Assembly (NCBI GenBank): GCA_963849095.1
Contig: CAWKGA010000008.1
Location: 248,001 to 312,000 of the forward strand
Length of the DNA stretch: 64,000 nt
Origin: JASHUC01 sp963849095
GTDB lineage: Bacteria > Pseudomonadota > Gammaproteobacteria > Steroidobacterales > Steroidobacteraceae
Direction: 5' to 3'
Made by a program: the position numbers and the translations under genes. The notes under the pieces were generated by a model. The model was not told the origin of the DNA. It saw nothing but the letters and a program-made list of their open reading frames with translations, and did no database searches. Of the stretch, positions 51,405 to 60,107 are shown piece after piece. How positions within the stretch are numbered: position 1 is the stretch's first letter; each line of letters begins with the position of its first letter.

Positions 51405-52757
51405 TTACGTCGCGCCCCGCCGCTCGATGAAGCGTGCGAAGAACGAGGTCTCGACGCCGCCCCGAACGAAGTCGGGGTCGGCGAGCAGCGCCGCGTGCAG
51501 GGAGGTGTTCGTCTCCACCCCCTCGATGCGGCAGACGGCGAGCGCGGTCCGCATGCGCTCGAGCGCGCTCGCGCGGTCGGGGCCATGCACGATGATCTTC
51601 GCGAGCAGCGAATCGTAAAACGGCGGCACGCGTGAGCCGGCTTCGATGTGCGTATCGACGCGCACGTCCGATCCCGCCGGGAAGACGGCCGAGCGAACGG
51701 TGCCGGGGCTGGGCCGAAAGTTTCGCGCGGCGTCCTCCGCGTTGATGCGGCATTCGAGCGCGTGGCCCGCTAGCGCCACGTCCGCCTGACTCAGCCGTAG
51801 CGGCCAGCCCTCCGCGATGGCGATCTGCTCGGCCACGATGTCGAGGCCCGTCACGGCCTCGGTGACCGGATGCTCGACCTGGATACGGGCGTTCATCTCG
51901 AGGAAGTAGAACTCGCCGCGTGCCGTATCGACGAGGAACTCGACGGTGCCCGCGCCGCGGTAGCGCAGGTGCCGGCCGAAGCTGACCGCGGCGGCGTGCA
52001 TCGCGCTGCGGAGCTTCTCGGGCAAGTGCGGCGCGGGCGCTTCCTCCAAAAGTTTCTGGTAGCGCCGCTGCACCGAGCAGTCGCGATCGCCCAAGTGGAT
52101 GACGCTCGAGCCGTCGCCGAGCAGTTGCACCTCCACGTGCCGGCCGGACGTGACGAAGCGCTCGAGATAGACCCGCGAGTCGCCGAAGGCACTGCCCGCT
52201 TCGGCCATCGCGAGCTCCATGGCCGGCGCCATCTGCGAGGGCTCGAATACCGGCTTCATGCCCCGGCCGCCGCCGCCGCCGACCGCCTTGATGAGCACGG
52301 GCCATCCGATGCGCCTCGCCGCCTGCAAGGCCTCTTCGACCGTCGCGGCGGGGCCGCCGGGGACGACCGGCAGGCCGGCGTCAATGGCATGCCCGCGCGC
52401 GGCGAGCTTGTCTCCGACGGCCTCGAGCTGCTGCTCGGTCGGACCGATGAAGAGGAGTCCCGCCTCGCGACATTGCTGCGCAAAGCCCGCGTTCTCGGAG
52501 AGAAAGCCGTAGCCGGGATGGATGGCATCCGCGCGCGCGGATGCGGCCGCGGCGACGATTCCCGCGCCGTTCAGATAGCTCGCGTGCGACGGACCGGCGC
52601 CCACGCAGACCGTGCGGTCGGCGAGACGGGCCGGCACGGCGTCCAAGTCGGCTTCCGAGGCGGCGAGCACGGTCTCGATCCCGAGGCGCCGGCATGTGCG
52701 GATGATGCGGACCGCGATCTCGCCGCGGTTCGCAATGAGGACCCGCCTCACCCTCAT
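51405..52757 (-). CDS. Biotin carboxylase (AccC-like)
   Basis: 450-residue ATP-grasp enzyme that carboxylates biotin on the carrier. ATG 52757 overlaps the BCCP stop (ATGA). Features: MRVRRVLIANRGEIAVRIIR, HPGYGFLSENAGFAQQC, ATP-binding GGGGGRGMKPV, the metal/bicarbonate region FYFLEMNARIQVEHPVTEAV (Glu, Asn, Arg) and AGHALECRINAED. Frame and length fit AccC. No carboxyltransferase gene is in the window, so the substrate is open. It could be acetyl-CoA carboxylase, but the catabolic context suggests another acyl-CoA or carboxylation step. Confidence 0.92.
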   Translation of the reverse strand: MRVRRVLIANRGEIAVRIIRTCRRLGIETVLAASEADLDAVPARLADRTVCVGAGPSHASYLNGAGIVAAAASARADAIHPGYGFLSENAGFAQQCREAGLLFIGPTEQQLEAVGDKLAARGHAIDAGLPVVPGGPAATVEEALQAARRIGWPVLIKAVGGGGGRGMKPVFEPSQMAPAMELAMAEAGSAFGDSRVYLERFVTSGRHVEVQLLGDGSSVIHLGDRDCSVQRRYQKLLEEAPAPHLPEKLRSAMHAAAVSFGRHLRYRGAGTVEFLVDTARGEFYFLEMNARIQVEHPVTEAVTGLDIVAEQIAIAEGWPLRLSQADVALAGHALECRINAEDAARNFRPSPGTVRSAVFPAGSDVRVDTHIEAGSRVPPFYDSLLAKIIVHGPDRASALERMRTALAVCRIEGVETNTSLHAALLADPDFVRGGVETSFFARFIERRGAT

Positions 52758-53341
52758 GGGCGCTCGGGCGCGAGCCGCATCAACACATGGTGCTGCTCGA
52801 CCAGCTGTCCATTCGCGGCGCAGATCTCGACGACTTCCCCGCGCGCTCCCGCGTAGATGGAGTTCATGAGCTTCATGGTCTCCACGATGCCGATGACGGT
52901 GGTCTCGGTCACCCTCGAGCCCTTCTCGACGAAGGGCGGAGCGCCCGGCTTCGGCGCGCGGTAGAACGTACCCATGAGCGGCGGATGAATGTCGATGCTG
53001 TCCGGGGAGCCGGAGGCGCTCGATGCGACCGCCGGGGCGGGTGACGGGGCCGGTGATGGACCGGAGGCGGCTGCGAGGGCGGATCCGGATGCGGGGTGGG
53101 CCGCTCGGGGTGCGCTGGCGGCGGGCTGGCGGCCGGCGGCTGGCGGCAGGCTGGCGGCGGCCGGCGGCAGGCTGGCGGCGGGTGCCGCGGCCGTCTGCCG
53201 CTCCTCGCTCCATGCGCCGATCCCCACGCCGGCTCGGCGCAGAGTCAGCTTGAAGCGGTCGGTCTCGAGATGCAGCTCGTCGAACTCGGACGATTCGAGC
53301 AGCCGCAGGATGTCCTGCACGTCACGGTCGGTGAGATTCAC
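52754..53341 (-). CDS. Biotin carboxyl carrier protein (AccB-like)
   Basis: 195 residues from the GTG at 53341 (VNLTDRDVQDILRLLESSEF), the usual AccB start; a TTG at 53380 is possible. A long Ala/Pro-rich linker (about residues 50-110) precedes the C-terminal biotinyl domain: HPPLMGTFYRAPKPGAPPF, GIVETMKLMNSI with Lys157 as the attachment site (ETMK instead of the common EAMK). It overlaps the biotin carboxylase by four bases and heads the long minus-strand array. The linker is expanded by 21-bp DNA repeats. Confidence 0.92.
   Translation of the reverse strand: MNLTDRDVQDILRLLESSEFDELHLETDRFKLTLRRAGVGIGAWSEERQTAAAPAASLPPAAASLPPAAGRQPAASAPRAAHPASGSALAAASGPSPAPSPAPAVASSASGSPDSIDIHPPLMGTFYRAPKPGAPPFVEKGSRVTETTVIGIVETMKLMNSIYAGARGEVVEICAANGQLVEQHHVLMRLAPERP
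53142..53183. repeat. Two 21-bp tandem repeats in the BCCP linker
   Basis: Units at 53142-53162 and 53163-53183 are identical except for the last two bases and encode ASLPPAA-type heptads on the minus strand. Related partial copies extend left to about 53110. Repeats of seven codons lengthen the flexible linker without breaking the frame. Confidence 0.75.
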
Positions 53342-53519
53342 AAGGTGGACTCGAGCTCGGCCATCGGCACAACCTGTCAAGTGTATGCCGCAGCGCGGCT
53401 CAGGAGAAAATTCTCAAGTCGTCCGGACAGGGGGTTAGACTATCACCTCGCAGGTAGCGGCGACCGCCATCCCCCGCGGGCCGCATGAGAGCACAATTAC
53501 TGCCCTTGGAGGAGATGCC

Positions 53520-55037
53520 GTGAACGCTTCGCTCGCGTCGATTGCCCCGCAGCCCGAGCCCTCTCAAGCCGTGGCTCGCTTCCTCAAGCGCGCCCCCAAG
53601 CTGCTGATTGGCGGCGAATGGGTCGAGTCCAAGTCCCAGAAGCGGGTGCCCGTCATGGACCCGGCCACCGGCCGTGAGATCAGCTCCGTTGCGGATGCCA
53701 ATGCCGCCGATGTCGATCGCGCGGTCTCCGCCGCGAGGCAGGCCTTCGAGAAGGGGCCCTGGCCCGAGATGCTGCCGGCGCAACGCGAAGCGCTGATCTG
53801 GAAGCTCGCCGACCTCATCGATCGCAATGCTGACGAGCTCGCCGAGCTGGAGAGCATCAACAACGGCAAGACCAAGTTCATCGCGAGCATCGTCGACGTG
53901 CCGGGCACGCGCGATTACTTCCGCTACATGGCCGGCTGGGCCACCAAGCTCGAGGGCTCGACGTTCAACACGTCCATCCAGGGCCCGCCCGGGATGAAGT
54001 TCCACACCTACACTCAACGAGAACCCGTCGGCGTCGTCGCGCAGATCGTCCCCTGGAACTTCCCGCTCGCCATGGCGGCCTGGAAGCTCGCACCGGCGCT
54101 CGCGGCGGGCTGCACCTGCGTGCTGAAGCCCGCGGAGCAGACGCCGCTCACGGCCCTGCGCCTCGGCGAGCTGATCCTCGAGGCGGGCTTTCCGCCGGGC
54201 GTCGTGAACATCCTTACCGGGTACGGAGAGACGACGGGCGCCGCGCTCGTCGCGCACCCCGGCGTGAACAAGATCGCGTTCACCGGCTCGACCGAGGTCG
54301 GCAAGATCATCAACAAGGCGGCGACCGACACCTTGAAGCGCGTGTCCCTCGAGCTCGGCGGCAAGTCGCCCGTCGTCGTGCTGCCCGATGCGGATCTGAA
54401 CTCGGTGATCGGCGGCGCAGCGAACGCGATCTTCTTCAATTCCGGACAGGTCTGCACCGCCGGCTCGCGGCTCTTCGCGCACCGCAAGGTGTTCGACCAG
54501 GTGCTCGAGGGCCTGAGCAACGCGGCCCAGGCGATCCGCCTGGGGCCGGGCCTCGATCCCAAGACCGAGATGGGCCCGCTCGTCTCGAAGGAGCAGCAGG
54601 AGCGCGTGCTCGGATACATCGAGTCGGGGCGCAAGGACGGCGCGAAGGTGATGACCGGCGGGGAGGCGCCCGCGGGCGCCGGCTACTTCGTGAGGCCCAC
54701 CGTGCTCGCGAACGTGAGGCCGGACATGAAGGTCGTCCGCGAGGAGATCTTCGGGCCGGTGGTGGTCGCCCAGCGCTTCGAGGATCTCGACGACATCGCC
54801 GCGCTCGCGAACGACACTCCGTACGGGCTCGCCGCGAGCGTTTGGTCGAAGGATGTGAGTGCCGTCCATCGCCTCGTGCCGAAGATCCGGGCCGGCACCG
54901 TCTGGGTGAACTGCCACAATTTCATCGATCCCGCGATGCCGTTCGGCGGCTTCAAGCAGTCCGGCTTCGGCCGCGAGATGGGCCGGGCGGTGTTCGAGCT
55001 GTACACGGAGCTCAAGTCCGTGTGCATCGCGATCTGA
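53520..55037 (+). CDS. Aldehyde dehydrogenase (ALDH1/2-like)
   Basis: 505-residue NAD(P)-dependent dehydrogenase; GGAGGAG lies before the GTG start. Motifs: PWNFPLAMAAWKLAPALAAG, GFPPGVVNILTGYGETTGAA, FTGSTEVGKI, catalytic Glu in LELGGKSPVVV, Cys312 in FFNSGQVCTAGSR, and a C-terminal MPFGGFKQSGFGREMG. It resembles betaine-aldehyde, phenylacetaldehyde or retinal-type dehydrogenases. Divergent from the BCCP gene and 49 bp before a carboxylesterase. The substrate is unknown. Confidence 0.92.
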   Translation: MNASLASIAPQPEPSQAVARFLKRAPKLLIGGEWVESKSQKRVPVMDPATGREISSVADANAADVDRAVSAARQAFEKGPWPEMLPAQREALIWKLADLIDRNADELAELESINNGKTKFIASIVDVPGTRDYFRYMAGWATKLEGSTFNTSIQGPPGMKFHTYTQREPVGVVAQIVPWNFPLAMAAWKLAPALAAGCTCVLKPAEQTPLTALRLGELILEAGFPPGVVNILTGYGETTGAALVAHPGVNKIAFTGSTEVGKIINKAATDTLKRVSLELGGKSPVVVLPDADLNSVIGGAANAIFFNSGQVCTAGSRLFAHRKVFDQVLEGLSNAAQAIRLGPGLDPKTEMGPLVSKEQQERVLGYIESGRKDGAKVMTGGEAPAGAGYFVRPTVLANVRPDMKVVREEIFGPVVVAQRFEDLDDIAALANDTPYGLAASVWSKDVSAVHRLVPKIRAGTVWVNCHNFIDPAMPFGGFKQSGFGREMGRAVFELYTELKSVCIAI

Positions 55038-55086
55038 GCGTCGCGGCGGGATAGGTCTCTCCCGCCGAGAAGAAGGGGAGCGTCCA

Positions 55087-56631
55087 ATGACTCGCAGCGG
55101 TGCGTGGGTTTACGGGGTGATGCTCGTCGTCGGGGCCGCTTTCGCGGGCAGTGCCGCGGCGGCTTCGGATGGCTCTCATGCGGCGCGGCCCGTGAGCACA
55201 GAGAGCGGCAGGCTGCAGGGCGTCGCGCGCGACGGCGTCGTGGCCTACCTCGGAGTGCCCTATGCGGCGCCTCCGGTCGGTGAGCTGCGCTGGCGGCCGC
55301 CGCAGCCGCCGCCGCGCTGGCAGGGAGTGCGCCGCGCCAACCGCTTCGGCGACGAGTGCATGCAGGGGCAGCGGCCCGGAGCGGCCGCATCGCCGATGAG
55401 CGAGGACTGCCTGTATCTGAACGTCTGGACCCCGGATCGCCGTGCAGCGAGGAAGCTGCCGGTGATGGTCTGGTTGCATGGTGGCGGCTTCTTCGCGGGA
55501 TCGGGGAGCGTCCCGCTCTACGACGGTGAGAACCTTGCGCGCCGCGGCGTCGTGGTGGTCACGATCAACTACCGGCTGGGGCGAATCGGTTTCTTTGCAC
55601 ACCCGGCGCTCGCGAAGGACAACCCCGCGGATCCGATCGGCAATTACGGGCTGCTCGACGGGGTCGCGGCGCTCAAGTGGGTCAGACGGAACATCCGCGC
55701 GTTCGGCGGCGACCCGGCGAACGTGACGCTCTTCGGACAGTCGGCGGGCGGCACGGCCGTCAGTGATCTGATGACCTCACCTTTGGCGCGAGGAACGTTC
55801 GACAAGGCGATCATCGAGTCCGGCATCTTCTCCACGCCCTCGACGACACTGGAGGAGGCCGAGACTGCCGCCGAGGCCGCTGCGAAATCCTGGGGTCTCA
55901 CTGACCCCGATGCTGCCGCGCTCCGCGCCGTTCCGGCCGACGAGGTCCTCGGCAGAGCCTCGGGTCCCGCCGCCCGTGCGGGCCCCATGATCGACGGCAA
56001 GGTCCTTCCCGAGGACGTGGCCGCGGCCTTCGAGGCAGGAGACATCGCGCACGTGCCGCTCATCATCGGCTCCAACAGCTACGAGGCGGGCTTCTTCCGC
56101 GGCATGGCGAACGGCCTGGCGCAGCGGTTCGCATCCGAGTGGCCACAGATCGAGGCGGAGTTCGACGGTTACGGCACGCACCAGACCGCCGCGATAGAAG
56201 GCGAGCTGGCGACGGACATGATGATCACCGCGCCGACCTGGCGCGCGGCCCGCGCCGCGGCTCGGCACGACGTGCCCACCTACCTCTACTACTTCACTTA
56301 TCTCAGGCCGTCGGAGCAGGGCCACCTGCCCGGGCCTTCGCACATCGACGAGGTCTATGCGGTCTTCGATCACATGAGCCTCGTGGAGAAGCATCCCGAC
56401 GCCGGCACGGGGCGCATCGTCGATGAGATGGAATCCCGCTGGGTGCGGTTCGCGAGAACCGGCCGGCCCGGCGATGACAGCTCGCCGTGGCCCTCCGTCA
56501 CTCCCGAGTCGCTCGAGGTGCTGGAGTTCACGAACGACGGGCCGGTAGTCCGCAGCGACTTCGCGAGCCGGCGCCTCGCTCTCGCGAGCGAGCTTTCCAA
56601 GGTGCCGCAGGCGGCTCCCCGCGGGCCCTGA
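55087..56631 (+). CDS. Type B carboxylesterase
   Basis: 514-residue alpha/beta hydrolase with a signal peptide (GAWVYGVMLVVGAAFAGSAAA), so exported. Oxyanion-hole region VMVWLHGGGFFAGSG, nucleophile Ser219 in FGQSAGG, catalytic Glu in SNSYEAGFF and His in GPSHIDEVYAVFDHM. The EDCLYLNVWTPD motif is the type B signature. It may release an alcohol or acid from an ester before the dehydrogenases act. It lies on the plus strand with the upstream aldehyde dehydrogenase, 49 bp apart. Confidence 0.92.
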   Translation: MTRSGAWVYGVMLVVGAAFAGSAAAASDGSHAARPVSTESGRLQGVARDGVVAYLGVPYAAPPVGELRWRPPQPPPRWQGVRRANRFGDECMQGQRPGAAASPMSEDCLYLNVWTPDRRAARKLPVMVWLHGGGFFAGSGSVPLYDGENLARRGVVVVTINYRLGRIGFFAHPALAKDNPADPIGNYGLLDGVAALKWVRRNIRAFGGDPANVTLFGQSAGGTAVSDLMTSPLARGTFDKAIIESGIFSTPSTTLEEAETAAEAAAKSWGLTDPDAAALRAVPADEVLGRASGPAARAGPMIDGKVLPEDVAAAFEAGDIAHVPLIIGSNSYEAGFFRGMANGLAQRFASEWPQIEAEFDGYGTHQTAAIEGELATDMMITAPTWRAARAAARHDVPTYLYYFTYLRPSEQGHLPGPSHIDEVYAVFDHMSLVEKHPDAGTGRIVDEMESRWVRFARTGRPGDDSSPWPSVTPESLEVLEFTNDGPVVRSDFASRRLALASELSKVPQAAPRGP

Positions 56632-56696
56632 TCGAGCGGGCGCGCTTCGACGCGGCGGCGCTGGGGCTTGCTCTCCGCCGACGCTCCCGCGCCGTG

Positions 56697-57728
56697 CTAG
56701 TTGATCATCGCGGCACGGTCGGCGGACATCCGCTCGAGCATCCACGCGGGGTATTCCGGCGGCAGCGCAGACACCGCGCCGAGCGCCGCGAGCTCCTCCG
56801 CCGTGAGCCGCAGGTCCGTCGCGGCCAGGTTGTCGAGCAGCTGCTCCCGCGTCTTTGCGCCGATGATCACCGAGGTGACGGCCGGCTGGTGCAGCAGCCA
56901 GGCGAGGGCGACGCGCGCAATCGAGGCGTCGTGCGCCTCGGCGATCGGGCGCGCCACATCGATGATGCGGAAAGCACGCTCGCGGTCGATGGGCGGGAAG
57001 TCGAAGCTGCTGCGGCGCGCGCCCTGGGGACTCTTGCCCTCGCGCGAGAACTTGCCGGTGAGGAAGCCTCCGGCGAGCGGGCTCCAGGGCAGGATCGCGA
57101 GGTGCTGGTCGCTCGCGAGCGGCACGATCTCGCGCTCGAGATCGCGGCCGGCGAGCGAGTAGTAGGCCTGCACGCTCTCGAATCGAGCGAAGCCGCGCCG
57201 CTCGCAGATGCCGAGCGCCTTGGCGATCTGCCAGGCCGCTTGATTGCTGACCCCGACGTAGCGCACCTTGCCGGCACGCACACAGTCGTTGAGCGCATCG
57301 AGCGTCTCCTCGATCGGCGTGAGCGGGTCCGACCCGTGGATCTGGTACAGATCGATGTGATCGAGCTGCAGCCGCTCGAGGCTGGCATCGATCGCGTGCA
57401 GGATGTGGTAGCGGGAGAGCCCGAGCTGATTCACGCCCGTGCCCATGCGCCCGAGCACCTTCGTCGCGAGCACGTACTGGTCGCGCGCGAGGTCGAGGTT
57501 GCGGAACGCTTGGCCGAGCAGGCTCTCCGAGCGGCCGGCGGAGTAGACATTGGCCGTGTCGAAGAAGTTAACACCGTGGTCGATGGCGTCCTTCACGAGC
57601 CCGTCCACCGTCGTCTGATCCATCTTTCCGATGGCGCTCCACATGCCCGCACCGTCCCCGAAGGTCATGGCGCCGAGACAGATCTCCGAGACCAGAAGGC
57701 CAGTATTGCCGAGCTTCTTCATGCGCAT
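56697..57728 (-). CDS. Aldo/keto reductase
   Basis: 343 residues from ATG 57728, with a GGAG nine bases upstream; the TTG at 57743 is less likely. AKR tetrad: FFDTANVYSAGRSE (Asp, Tyr), LATKVLG (Lys), IDLYQIHGSD (His). Cofactor loop: SVIIGAKTREQLLDN. The start MRMKKLGNTGLLVSEICLG is typical of the YajO/L-glyceraldehyde reductase-like AKR groups. Not closely similar to the AKR at 11.5 kb. Substrate unknown. Confidence 0.9.
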   Translation of the reverse strand: MRMKKLGNTGLLVSEICLGAMTFGDGAGMWSAIGKMDQTTVDGLVKDAIDHGVNFFDTANVYSAGRSESLLGQAFRNLDLARDQYVLATKVLGRMGTGVNQLGLSRYHILHAIDASLERLQLDHIDLYQIHGSDPLTPIEETLDALNDCVRAGKVRYVGVSNQAAWQIAKALGICERRGFARFESVQAYYSLAGRDLEREIVPLASDQHLAILPWSPLAGGFLTGKFSREGKSPQGARRSSFDFPPIDRERAFRIIDVARPIAEAHDASIARVALAWLLHQPAVTSVIIGAKTREQLLDNLAATDLRLTAEELAALGAVSALPPEYPAWMLERMSADRAAMIN

Positions 57729-57834
57729 GGCAGAGTTCTCCAACCGAAGGGGGCCGCCGGCGTCCGCCGGAGGATGCCGCGATTATGTCGGTTGTGCGCT
57801 CTCCCGGCCACCGTGGCCAGAGCGCGGCCGGCCG

Positions 57835-58284
57835 CTAGAGCACCGCGTAGTAGCGGAATACGGAGTGGTCGGGATTCGTCCGGCGCTCGCCGCCCCCGAC
57901 GATCACCGTGCGGTTGAGCCAGTCGTGCGGCCCCTCCGGAGCGCGAAAGTAGGGCGTGCAGCGGAAGTAGGCGCTCCGCCCGGAAGACGGCTGGGGGCCG
58001 TACACGTACCCGAGATTGCGGATGTAGATGAGCGTGCCGTCGCTCGCCTCGAGCAGGTAGTGGGCATTGAGCTCGACCACCCCGTCCGGCCGCACCGCCG
58101 CCCAGTCCGCGCCGCTGTAGTCCACGACCTTCCCGTTGAGCCGCGGGCCTTCCACGGCGCCGGTCTTCACGGATGTGTATCCCTGGCTCGCGCCGCCGGA
58201 GACCGGCCCGAAGAGCCTCCGCTCGTGGAAGTCGATGCGGATGTCGAACACATGCTCGAGTTTCAGAGCGACTGACGTTTCCAT
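57835..58284 (-). CDS. DUF3237 family protein
   Basis: 149 residues from ATG 58284 (METSVALKLEHVFDIRIDFH); frames to 58317 or 58350 are possible but the added residues are Arg-rich. DUF3237 pattern: GPVSGGASQGYTSVKTGAVEGPRLNGKVVDYSGADW, RPDGVVELNAHYLLEASDGT, and YFRCTPYFRAPEGPHDWLNR. The family has a small beta-barrel and unknown function, often near catabolic oxidoreductases. Divergent from the GMC oxidoreductase. Confidence 0.82.
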   Translation of the reverse strand: METSVALKLEHVFDIRIDFHERRLFGPVSGGASQGYTSVKTGAVEGPRLNGKVVDYSGADWAAVRPDGVVELNAHYLLEASDGTLIYIRNLGYVYGPQPSSGRSAYFRCTPYFRAPEGPHDWLNRTVIVGGGERRTNPDHSVFRYYAVL

Positions 58285-58469
58285 CGGCTTGGCCTCGATG
58301 CTTGCGAGTCGGCGCATGGCGCCGGACGGCGCGGGACGCCGCCGTCGCACGATAGACTTCCCGTCCCGCGGCCGGCAAGGTCTCCGCTCGAGAACTTCCG
58401 ATCCGCAGTGGGCTATAGTTCGAAAGTTTCCCCTGCCCGCGAGCGACCGTCGATGACGCGAGAACCGCG

Positions 58470-60107
58470 ATGCCCACCCTGAAGGCGTTCGATTACATCA
58501 TCGTCGGCGCGGGCTCCGCGGGCTGCGTGCTCGCGAACCTCCTGTCCGCGGACCCGGGCAACTCCGTGCTGCTCATCGAGGCCGGAGGCGCGGAGAGCGG
58601 CTACTGGCGCATGAAGATGCCGCTCGCGTGGCGCGATACCTTCCTCGACCCGCGGGTCGGCTGGGGCTACTCGAGCGAGCCCGAGCCCCATGCCGACAAC
58701 CGGCGCATCCCCGTGCCGCGCGGCAAGGTGCTCGGAGGCTCCTCGTCCGTGAACGGCATGATGTACTCCCGAGGCCATCCGGCGGATTACGACCACTGGC
58801 GCGACCTCGGGCTCGCCGGATGGAGCTACGCGGAGATCCTGCCGTACTTCCGGCGCTCGGAGGCGAACTGGCGCGGCGAGTCGGCCTATCACGGCGCCTC
58901 GGGGCCCCTCACGGTGTCGCGCCACATCACGGACGAGGTGCTCTATCCGCGCCTCATCGCGACGGCGGGGAACCTCGGTTACCGGCATCTCGACGACTTT
59001 CACGGCGCGGCGGTCGAGGGTTTCAGCGCGCCGGATTTCAACGTGCACCGCGGCCGCCGCGCGAGCACTGCGGCACGCTACCTGCGTCCGGCGATGGGCC
59101 GTCCGAACCTCGTAGTGCAGACGCGCGCACTCGCGCGCCGCGTCCTGTTCGACCGCGATCGCGCCATGGGCGTCGAATACGAGCGGGGCGGCGAGATCGC
59201 CCGCGTGCACGCCGATCGGGAGGTGCTGCTCGCGGGCGGCGCGTTCAATTCTCCACAGCTGCTCCTGCTCTCGGGCGTCGGGCGCGCGGGGGATCTCCAG
59301 GCGCTCGGCATCGCGCCGCTCCACGATCTTCCGGGCGTCGGCGGAAATCTCCAGGACCACCAGTCTGTCGGCGCGGTCTTTGCGGCGAGCGGTCCCATCA
59401 CCTTCGAGTCTGAGCTGCGGCTCGATCGGCTCATGCTCTCGGTGGCCCGCTGGCAGCTGCTCGGCACCGGGCCAGTCGCGGACCTCCCCGTCGCAGCGCA
59501 GGGCTTTCTCAAGCTCCGGCCCGATACGCGCGGGGCCGACGTTCAGTTCCTCGTGAGTCCGGTGTCGATGGGCGCGCACTCGTGGTTTCCCGGATGGAGG
59601 AAGGGTGCCGGCCACGTGTTCTCCACGGCGAACGTCTTGCTCCATCCCCGGAGCCGCGGCCGGGTGACGCTGCGATCGAGCGATCCCAAGGACCCGCCGC
59701 GCATTCTGTTCAACTTGCTGCAGGCCTCCGAGGACCGCGATACGCTGCGCGAGATGCTGCAGTTCGACCGCAAGTTCTTCGCGACCGAGCCGGCATCGGG
59801 CCTCGTGAGGCAGGAGCTCATGCCTGGGCCGGGCGTCCGCAGCGAGGCAGAGCTCGACGCCCATATCCGGCGCTCGGTCGCCACGGCGATGCACCCGACC
59901 AGCACGTGCGCGATGGGCGTCGATTCGCAGGCGGTCGTGGACGCCGAGTTGAAGGTGTGCGGACTCAAAGGGCTGCGTGTGGTCGACGCGTCCGTCATGC
60001 CCGAGATCGTCGGCGGCAACACCAACGCGCCGGTGATCATGATCGCGGAGAAAGCGGCGGACATGATCCTCGGGCGGCCGCCGCTCCCGCGTGCCGAGCT
60101 GCCGTAG
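58470..60107 (+). CDS. GMC family FAD oxidoreductase
   Basis: 545 residues. FAD-binding DYIIVGAGSAGCVLANLLSA, GMC signature 1 GKVLGGSSSVNGMMYSRG, signature 2 VLLAGGAFNSPQLLLLSGVG, and the active site HPTSTCAMGVDS with the tail VSDAS-like VVDASVMPEIVGGNTNAPVIM. Family enzymes oxidise alcohols (choline, long-chain or terpene alcohols). A TATAGT -10-like hexamer at 58414-58419 lies 50 bp upstream. It runs directly to the stop of the convergent NTF2-like gene. Confidence 0.93.
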   Translation: MPTLKAFDYIIVGAGSAGCVLANLLSADPGNSVLLIEAGGAESGYWRMKMPLAWRDTFLDPRVGWGYSSEPEPHADNRRIPVPRGKVLGGSSSVNGMMYSRGHPADYDHWRDLGLAGWSYAEILPYFRRSEANWRGESAYHGASGPLTVSRHITDEVLYPRLIATAGNLGYRHLDDFHGAAVEGFSAPDFNVHRGRRASTAARYLRPAMGRPNLVVQTRALARRVLFDRDRAMGVEYERGGEIARVHADREVLLAGGAFNSPQLLLLSGVGRAGDLQALGIAPLHDLPGVGGNLQDHQSVGAVFAASGPITFESELRLDRLMLSVARWQLLGTGPVADLPVAAQGFLKLRPDTRGADVQFLVSPVSMGAHSWFPGWRKGAGHVFSTANVLLHPRSRGRVTLRSSDPKDPPRILFNLLQASEDRDTLREMLQFDRKFFATEPASGLVRQELMPGPGVRSEAELDAHIRRSVATAMHPTSTCAMGVDSQAVVDAELKVCGLKGLRVVDASVMPEIVGGNTNAPVIMIAEKAADMILGRPPLPRAELP

